Positions 56,492 through 64,000 of a stretch of 64,000 nt of DNA are shown here, piece after piece (positions within the stretch are counted from its first letter, which is position 1; every line of letters begins with the position of its first letter). The notes beneath the pieces were generated by a model. That model ran no database searches and was not told the origin of the DNA. It saw only the letters and a program-made list of their open reading frames with translations. Made by a program: the position numbers and the translations under genes. The stretch spans positions 124,001 through 188,000 of the forward strand of contig JADNRV010000023.1 in NCBI GenBank assembly GCA_015499995.1, written 5' to 3'. The stretch is from Flammula alnicola. Its lineage: Eukaryota > Basidiomycota > Agaricomycetes > Agaricales > Strophariaceae.

Positions 56492-58683
56492 TCAGAGCAG
56501 GAGACTGAGAGCGGCCAGACCAACAACCGTCAATGAGCTGACGAAAGGAATGGTGTTGGCGAAACCAGCACTCTTGGCGTTAGCGCCGGTGGTACTCGCT
56601 GTCGAGCCTCCGTCTCCCGATTTCGTGTCTATTGTGCCATCTCCGGAGACATCAACACTGGTCGAGTTAGTGTATGGGAAAGTGGTGTTGGCATTGGTCT
56701 CCAAGTAGAGGTTGCCCTCAGGGAACCCTTGGCATTCACCAATGGATTTCAACTAATATTGTTGTTCAGCTATGGTCAAGCTAAAGAGACAGTCGAGCTT
56801 ACGTTGAACTTGGGGTTATGGTTAAGAGCAGCGTCCAATGTAAAGCCAACTGCAAGGTCGACAGCGATCTCGAAAAGATCGTGTTCCAGAACAATGAAGC
56901 TTGAAGATGGTGCGTCAATATATGCAACATTGAAAGGATGTACTCAGAAACTCACCCAGTGTCAATGAGAGTCGCGTTGCCCAAAATGGCTTCGAAGCTG
57001 TTGAAGGAATCAGTTGGAGAGACGATACCTCCAGCAACTCTCCAATCTAAGGACGCTTGTCAGCGGTGGTTGAAAACATCACAACGAGAGGAACATACCG
57101 TTGGTATCAAACTTGTCGCCGCTGGGTGAACTGGTCCACATAATCGGGATCATACCCATTGCCAATGAAATAGCGCGAACACGATCATCTTCCAGACGGT
57201 TAATAACGACAATCCATCCAATAAAGAGCAGGTCATACCGATATCACCATAAGGGGGACGCATAGTGGTTGGAGTAACTCCGGTGAAGGTCTTGATAGCT
57301 TTGCGAGTCCAGCCCAGCTCAGCTACGATTTGTTCATTTGTCAAGGTCGTCAAGGCCTAGGAGTCAGATAACAATGTAACAATGTAAGAGACCAAACAAC
57401 GGCATAGCTAATAAGATTGAATGCTCACGGTATGCGACCATGTGTGGACACTAATCTCGTGTCCGGTCATGTACTCCTCGATGACGACATAAGGCCTTTC
57501 AATGACACGAGAACCAACAACGAAGAAAGTAGCGCTGATATCCTTTTGGTCGAGGTAATTGAGGAGGTATCTGGTAAAAGGGGTTAACGAACTGCAGAAT
57601 CATTTTTATGCAAGGTACTCACTGTGCTAGAAAAATAAGATACGACAAATTGAAGCAGGAATCAAAGATAGAATTAGAAGATTACATACTGTAACCAGAA
57701 GGTCCGTCGTCGAAGCTATACATAGACAGAGTTTAATATCCAACTTCAAATAGACTCAAACAAGAACTTACCTGACACCCCAGTCGAACTTATTAGGGCA
57801 TGCGACGATATCTAAATTGAGAACGTCATATCTAAATGGTATGCAAACATAAACCATCGAAACATACCAGTAGGGCGGGTATAACCACCACAAGTCCACC
57901 ATCCACGGTTTGCAGCGTCTGCAGCCTCAGCAGGGGAAAGCGGGCAGGAGCCGTTAGTGGTGAGAGAGAGATTAGGAATAGTGTAACCATCCAACTCTTT
58001 CAACCACTCCTGAACTTCCGAGGAGTCTGCCGCCATGAAGTTTAGCCAAAAGTTCAAATGCATAAATATACGATCAACTCACCAGTGGGTGGAATGTGAT
58101 CTTGCTGAGGCCATGAGGACAAGACAACTAAAAAGAAAGAAAAAGGTCAATGCAAAATCTAACTGTGCGATGTCTCCAAGTACTCACACGCGGTGGGATC
58201 TGGGGTGGGGAGGGCAGGGGCCCCTGTGAGGGAGGCCTTAGCGCCAGCAGTAAATGTGGTTGCTGCAGGGAGAGGGCTGCGAGTAGGCATGCCGACAGTA
58301 ATGTTGACCAAAGGCGGGACTCCAGTAAATGTCGCCAAGGGCGGAGGGCCAGTTGGAGTGACTACGACAGATGTCACCGAGGCAGACGTGATCACCGATG
58401 AGCCTGTAGGGGTGCCTGCAGGGGTAGGCAGCACGGTGGTCGTCGCCGGTGGGGGAGCAACGGGCGCATTTGAAGAACTCGAAGCAGCAGCAGGCGGCGG
58501 TGGCGGGGGTGATTGTGCGGGAGGAGGAGGAGCCACGGATGCAGGCGGGGGGGTGGAGGGAGGTGCAGAGCTCGCTGTGCTATTTATTGTTTGTCTCTTG
58601 GCAATATGCCTCAAGTTAAGCCTCTCTGCATTGACAGAAATAAGCTGGAAAGCCGAAAGTAGTACCAAGGCGTTTAATTTCAT
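56492..58683 (-). CDS. Chitin deacetylase, GPI-anchored type, copy 2
   Basis: A minus-strand, multi-exon gene from ATG 58683 to the stop at 56492; the first exon is 58683-58188. Signal peptide (LNALVLLSAFQLISVNA), then ~130 residues of Pro/Ser/Thr/Ala-rich, probably O-glycosylated linker. The NodB domain follows, with SFDDGPSGY, HEISVHTWSH and MRPPYGDI motifs. The C-terminal Ser/Thr/Gly-rich segment ends in a hydrophobic tail (FVSSLTVVGLAALSLLL) typical of GPI attachment. All motifs are in frame and splice phases agree, so this copy appears intact. Proteins of this type convert cell-wall chitin to chitosan and act at the plasma membrane or wall. Similarity to copy 1, including shared intron positions, shows a tandem duplication. 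Confidence 0.92.
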
Positions 58684-59234
58684 GATTGTGAGTGAAAAGG
58701 AAGGTGGTGCGCGAGAGTGCGCGGAGGGCTGAAGAGAACGGACGGTGCCTTGGTGGTGGGACGAGAAAAAAAACAAGTGAACAAGGAGAGACGAGGACCG
58801 CCCAAATACTTCGAGATCAACGCCAAGCACAATCACTCATCTATTCTCACACTACCCTGCCGGACAACAGCCGAACATCCCCACGCGTTCAGTTACCAAA
58901 CCGCCAAGCCCGTCCAACCCGGCTCGACACATAATCCCATTTATTTACCAGATTTTCACCCCATGTGGCATGGATCACAACCTAATTTCGAATTAAAGAC
59001 GGCGAAATTACTACTGGTCATGAAGAAATAAACAGAATCGCGTAGATATATACTCAAACAACAAGCTGAATGGTTTACAGAACGAACACGACGACGACGG
59101 GAAGTGTGAGAGACACAGAGAAAGAAAAAAATGTGTATGTGTGTGCGAGACAGAGACAGACAGACAGAGGGGAAATTCATCACAGCAATATTATACATCT
59201 TACATAGCAAAAATGCTCACGGAATGCCATAATA
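58684..59234. other. Intergenic
   Basis: About 550 bases. It includes a GACAGA-type short repeat near 59148-59168 and holds the upstream region of the chitin deacetylase and the 3' flank of the RhoGEF gene. Confidence 0.5.
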
Positions 59235-62200
59235 TCATCGAGGTATAGACGCCATCGAGATATTATCCGACATATAGCGCTGAGGTCCTAGTGCGCCTGC
59301 GCGTGGCCGCAGTGCCAGCACTCGGTCGTCAGACACGATCAGAATTTCCTCTCGTCCCACTCCTTGCGGGTGTCGCGGGTATTGCTCCGGGTATTGGTGT
59401 GGATATGAAGGTTGGCCAGGGTGCGGGGCGTAAGGGTTGTAGGCAGAAGGCCTAGAAAAAATCATTAAAATATCCAGAGCAAAAAAAAATCCCAAACTTG
59501 CCCGTGTTGTTGGTATGGATTCTGGTATTGTTGCGCGGAGGAAGAATTGGTCACGGAAGGCGGGGTGTCCGCAAACAACAATCGTAAATTCGAGCCCTGG
59601 ATAACCTGGGCCATCAATCCGGTCTCGATATGCCGTATTTCCACGAACGACGGCTCAAACGCCAAGACATAGGGTTCGTGAAGAGCTATGTACGCCAGAA
59701 TTAACCTCGGAGCCACGAAAGATATTCGTATGACATCTGTAACTCACCGAAACCCGTTGGCATGCCCTCCCAGTGAACCATAAACTCCTTCCGCGACCGG
59801 CGTCCACTTTTATTCACATAAAATGCAAACTCTGTCGACAAGACAACCTCCTTCAGAAAACCCGCATAGAAAAACATAGACTTCGAGTAACGATACTCAC
59901 CATCATAACAAAGGAGGAAGTCGTTGTGTATACGATAAATCGCCATCGGCCGGAGGTTCTCCCTCTTCCTCACGAATTCCAGCGATTCATCATTCGGGTC
60001 CAGCAAGCCCTGCGTGTCCAGGCTCTCCAAATCGACAATCTCGAAGCCTCTCGAACACCCAACACACATCTTCGTTTTGAGATAATGTATAGACGTCGAC
60101 TCGACCGGGATATAAAACTCCTGCATAGAATTACGAAAAAACATACGTCAGTTCTACAAAGGGAAACAATCTCGTCAAAAAAGCACTCACCCTGAACAGC
60201 TTGAGCGTATCATTCCCGCCCTGCAACAGTTTCTTGAACGTCGGCTTCGCGCGCCCGCGGATATTCTGGTCGATGGGCTCAAGCGTCTTGAACGTGCTCG
60301 ACAGCTGACTCGACTTGACGATGCACACGAGCACCTTGTTCAAGCAGAACCCCGCCTTGAAGAACGAGGTGTGTGAGGATATCCGTTTGGCGCGTTTCAG
60401 GCCTGCCATGGGATCTAGCGGGTCCAGCGCTTCGAGTGGGAATGTGATTACTTGACGTTCTACATTTTTAAAAATGAGTCAGATATGGATTGTGAAACAA
60501 AACAGATGCCGACTGACCTGAGAGGACAATGAGCAGCTGGTAATCCTCCAAAACATCAACCTGCAAGACATCCAGCAATGCCAACACCTTCACCGGTTCC
60601 TGATTCGGCTCCCGAAGGTCAGACAAATACACCCCATCATCAGTCCCATACACCACCCGCCTCCCACCACCTACAAGCAAAAAAGAATCAACAAACCGAA
60701 CACACAGCGCAAGGCATAGAAAGAGGCGGAAAAACCCTTACTATACGGCGCCGCACAGTTAACCTTATTCGGGCCCGCAAAGAAGCCCTCACTAAGGATA
60801 ACCGTATCAAAAATGACACTCCTCTCCCGCATCGCCTGCTGCTGCTTATAAATAACCTCGAGCCACTTCTTCTGGCTCATCGGCGACGTCGCCCAAAGCA
60901 TCAGGTTATAGTACTTGCGCCCGAGATGGATAAAGTTGATCCAGTGCTGGCCTTTATGGTCGCTCTTGATCGTGACGGCGGAGACCACGGAGGGCATGGC
61001 CATGGCGCGCGATCTCTCAAAGGAAGATTTCCGGACGAGCGCCTGCGTTTTGCGCTGCTGAGAACGCATCGTCCCGTTCGACGGCTCTTCAGGAGGTGCA
61101 TCGATCAGGAGGAGTTCCAGTGGTATCGGCTGACCCCGCAAAAAAATCTCTCGTTAAGGAAGTTGCGAAAAGCAGAAAGAATAAGAAAGAGCCCCACGCA
61201 CCCGTCGATAGACCTTGTACTGCTCATGCTGCTTCGTCTTGACCAACTTTGTAAACAGCAGCGCATGATCAAACAAATACACTTGAATCTCCCCATCCCG
61301 CTTGTTCAACGAGCCCTTGTACACCATTTCCCGTCCCTCATCCCTCAACCTCAGATTCTACGAACGAAGGGGAAAACACACACAATCAAACCAAACCCAA
61401 AAATCTACGAACAAGGAAAGAAAGAAACGCACCACCTCCTCTCCAGGCTTGAACACCAACTGCTGATCCAGCTGCAACAAATTGAACCTGTTCTCCGACT
61501 TGCCCGTCTCCGCATTAACCTTGGCCAGAAACTCCCGCACGAGCACCACCACCTGCGCCAGCACCGTCTTGTCAGGGCTATCGCTCGGCGTGTGCTTGAG
61601 CACCGCTTCCAGCAAGAGCGGGTATCGCGCCAGCCGCGTCGTAGGCTTCGTCAAGTACGCGTTCAGCTCGAGCTTGCGCGATTCCGGTAGGCGCTCCGTT
61701 GCCTATCATGACAGACGCACATAAATATCACCATACCAGCAATAGCACAACATGCAATCCGAAAAAAGAAAGAAAAAAAGACACACCTCGACAAACTGCG
61801 CAAACGCCGCATTCGATCCCTTCTCCTTCTCAAACTCATACTTCCCATACAACTGATGCGCGCCATACGACACGAACGGCGCGAAATGGGGCACCACCTC
61901 CAAGAAGATGTCCCCAATGCGATCGACGACGGCGTACTGCTTCTGCCTCTTCGAGAGCGCGTCGCGCAGCCGGGTGTTGACGGCGATGATATCGTGCACG
62001 TTCCAGAACACCTGCGCGAGAAAGTCGGTGCGCCGCGCTGGCGGGATGACATCCGATTCTTTGAGGCGGTTCACCCATTGCTAGTTAACGAGTAGGGAAA
62101 GTTAGCGTTCGTTCAGATATCACGCAACGACAATGCCACGATGGCAAGATGCCACAAAGCATAAAAAAAGACACTCACATCACGCAAATACTCCATATCG

Positions 62201-64000
62201 CGCACAAAGTCCCTCTCCGTATAAATGACCTCATTAATCGCCTCCTGTCGCTTCTTCTCCGTGTCTGAAACACTATTCACAATCTCCTGCGGCACGGAGT
62301 GTATCCACAGCGTCCCGTCGTCCTACAGAAACAAGAAACGTCATCAGAAACTCCAAAATCCACGACGATCATGCAAAAGCAGTAGCAAAAATAGACTCAC
62401 GGGCACATCATTCAAACTATCCTTGCTGATCTGCTTGGAGAGCCCGGGCTGAGGTTTCATGTTCAGCCTCGCTTGCTGCTCCAGCCGTCTGGGACACGCG
62501 ATACTGTAACATAGCTGATCTCTCGAACACGTCGGCGAGTAACAGTCCGTCAATAATGTGAACACGCCCGAAGGCAAAGGCACTTCGTCCGATGTCACAG
62601 AGTCCTTCCTGGGCCGAGTTTGCACCAGTGGAGATGCAGGCGACGGAGAAGGCGACACGCCTGCTCCTCCAGGTGTTGTATCTGGTGTTCCTCCCTAAGA
62701 AGTTGAATTAGAGCACTATAACCCCCAAAAGAACCCACACACCTCAAAGAAAGCATGCGAATTCGACCCATTAAACAACGCATTATCCGGCAATATCCCA
62801 ACACCCCCCTGGCCCTGCTCGCCCAACTCCCCACTAACAAACGGACTCGGCAGCTTCGTCCTAAACTGATACAGCTCATTCGCACTATCCCTCAACCGAT
62901 GATCATACGTCACATCATGAAAAAACTTTTGCGCATCCAGCGCCCTGCCGAGGAGGAGCGCGAGGTTCCTGTCCGTGGTCTTGATGATGTACGCGATTTT
63001 ATCCACCGCCTCGCGCCCGTCGAACGCATCCTTGTACGTCAAGCCGTCCTTGACGCGGTCCGTGATGGGTATGCGCTCGCGGAACGCCTGCGCCACGCGC
63101 GAGAGCAGGGCGGGGTAGACGATTGGCGTCTTGCGCACCGGGCCGCTCCGCAGGGACGTGGGCGACACCCGGCCCTCGAGCATGGATGACATGTTTGGCC
63201 GCGAGCCCCGCTTCTGCTGCTCGACGAGAGGACGTATGACGTTGGTCGCGGCGGACATGGACATGGAACGGTCTTGGGATGTGCGGTCGCGCCGTTGGTT
63301 TGGGGGGAATTTGGGCATGGTGCGTGCGGAATCGGAGGATCGGCGGGCGGTGTTGTTGTTGTTATTGGGGGTGTGATCAACTAGTGTTGTTGATGCCGTA
63401 GAGTGGTCGGCATTTGAGGAGGGTGAAGGCGAGGAAGTGAGAACGGAAGAGCGGATCGAGTGGGCAGCGACGGTATCTACGTAGAGCGGTTGAACCTTGT
63501 GGGAGACGAACATGAGATAAGAGAAACGAAGAAAGAGACGAAACGAACGGGATGGACGGAATCGGATGCGGAGGGCTGCCGTAGGTGTTGGCGAGACGGT
63601 GTGGCATGTCGTGAATTAGCGACTAACATCTGAATGAGAAAGATATGATAAAAGAGAGACAAGGAAGAGACATACGAGCAGGCTCTGAGCGTGCCCAAGG
63701 AAGCTCGCTGCTGTTCTCGTCTGTGCCGAGATCACTTGGGGTGCTACTATTTTGAGCGGTAAAATCGATATCCAATCGACCGTCATCGTGTTCAAGACTT
63801 ATGCCGAGCTTGGGAAGTTGGTTTGACAAACCAGAGGTGCCGTTCGGCCGTTGGGGTGGAGGCAAGCGAACTGAAGACGCAGGAGAGACCCGTTGCGAGT
63901 TCCAGGCCTGGGGTTGTGGACTCTGATTTGGGGCATTCATGTATATTTGAGCTTGGTAGGCTTGAGCGGGGGTGAGGCCTGGATAGGGCGAGGAGTCAAA
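59235..64000 (-). CDS. Rho1 guanine nucleotide exchange factor (DEP-DH-PH-CNH), 5' partial
   Basis: A minus-strand gene that is still open at the right edge, so its N terminus is missing; the stop is at 59235. Domains in order: a Ser/Pro/Thr-rich disordered N terminus; a DEP domain at about 63.15-62.85 kb (RVAQAFRERIPITDRVKDGLTYKDAFDG); a DH (RhoGEF) domain at 62.3-61.4 kb (KKRQEAINEVIYTERDFVRDMEYL, YLTKPTTRLARYPLLLEAVLKHT); a PH domain at 61.35-60.75 kb; and a C-terminal citron-homology (CNH) domain at 60.7-59.5 kb. This is the architecture of yeast Rom1/Rom2 and S. pombe Rgf, which activate Rho1 for glucan synthesis and cell-wall integrity signalling. At least ten short introns interrupt it. 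All conserved blocks have in-frame exons. Confidence 0.92.

Noticed and set aside
58193..58732. 179-codon Gly/Val-rich plus-strand ORF
   Set aside because: Mirror of the Pro/Ser/Thr-rich linker of chitin deacetylase copy 2.
60578..61690. 370-codon plus-strand ORF
   Set aside because: It is exactly antisense to the DH/PH exons of the RhoGEF, whose domains are unmistakable. The Arg/His/Leu-rich composition is the mirror of biased third codon positions.

Overview
The window looks like nuclear DNA of a mushroom-forming basidiomycete (Agaricomycetes). Genes are split by many introns of about 50-65 nt with GT(or GC)..AG ends. Exons can be very small (19-40 nt). The single-exon F-box/leucine-rich protein, the GPI-tailed chitin deacetylases and the Psd2-type decarboxylase are all typical of that group. 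I rebuilt exon structures by hand from frame, splice sites and family conservation. For 13 genes the summed exon lengths are exact multiples of three.

Layout. (1) 1.1-13.8 kb is gene-dense: a phosphatidylserine decarboxylase, RIB3 head-to-head with the mitochondrial phosphate carrier MIR1, a cytosolic RNase T1/ribotoxin-fold protein with a polybasic CaaX tail, an F-box protein, a conserved unknown protein and a coiled-coil protein resembling augmin HAUS4. (2) 13.8-22.0 kb has no supportable gene. (3) 22,055-26,065 is a complete hAT DNA transposon with 8-bp target duplications and an intact six-exon transposase, inserted among older dispersed repeats. (4) 26-36 kb is mostly non-coding, with one long disordered protein at 28.4-29.8 kb and a 309-bp tandem duplication. 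(5) 36.2-50 kb is a dense housekeeping block: COQ6 and SEC6 (divergent, 104 bp apart), NAD synthetase QNS1 (20 exons), an S10 carboxypeptidase (19 exons), tRNA-Pro and the proteasome ATPase RPT4. (6) 50-64 kb, all on the minus strand: SEC1, two tandem chitin deacetylases, and a Rom2-type RhoGEF that runs off the right edge.

Functional links. SEC6 and SEC1 both act in exocyst/SNARE-dependent secretion. The RhoGEF (Rho1 cell-wall integrity signalling) and the chitin deacetylases both concern the cell wall. RIB3, QNS1, COQ6 and MIR1 supply or use flavin, NAD, ubiquinone and phosphate for mitochondria. There is no evidence that these form a co-regulated cluster.

Most unusual: the RNase-fold protein carries a K-Ras-like polybasic plus CaaX ending and an internal exon+intron duplication; the hAT element is intact; GC-AG introns are strikingly frequent; and single-base deletions cluster in SEC1 and the first chitin deacetylase but not in the neighbouring genes.
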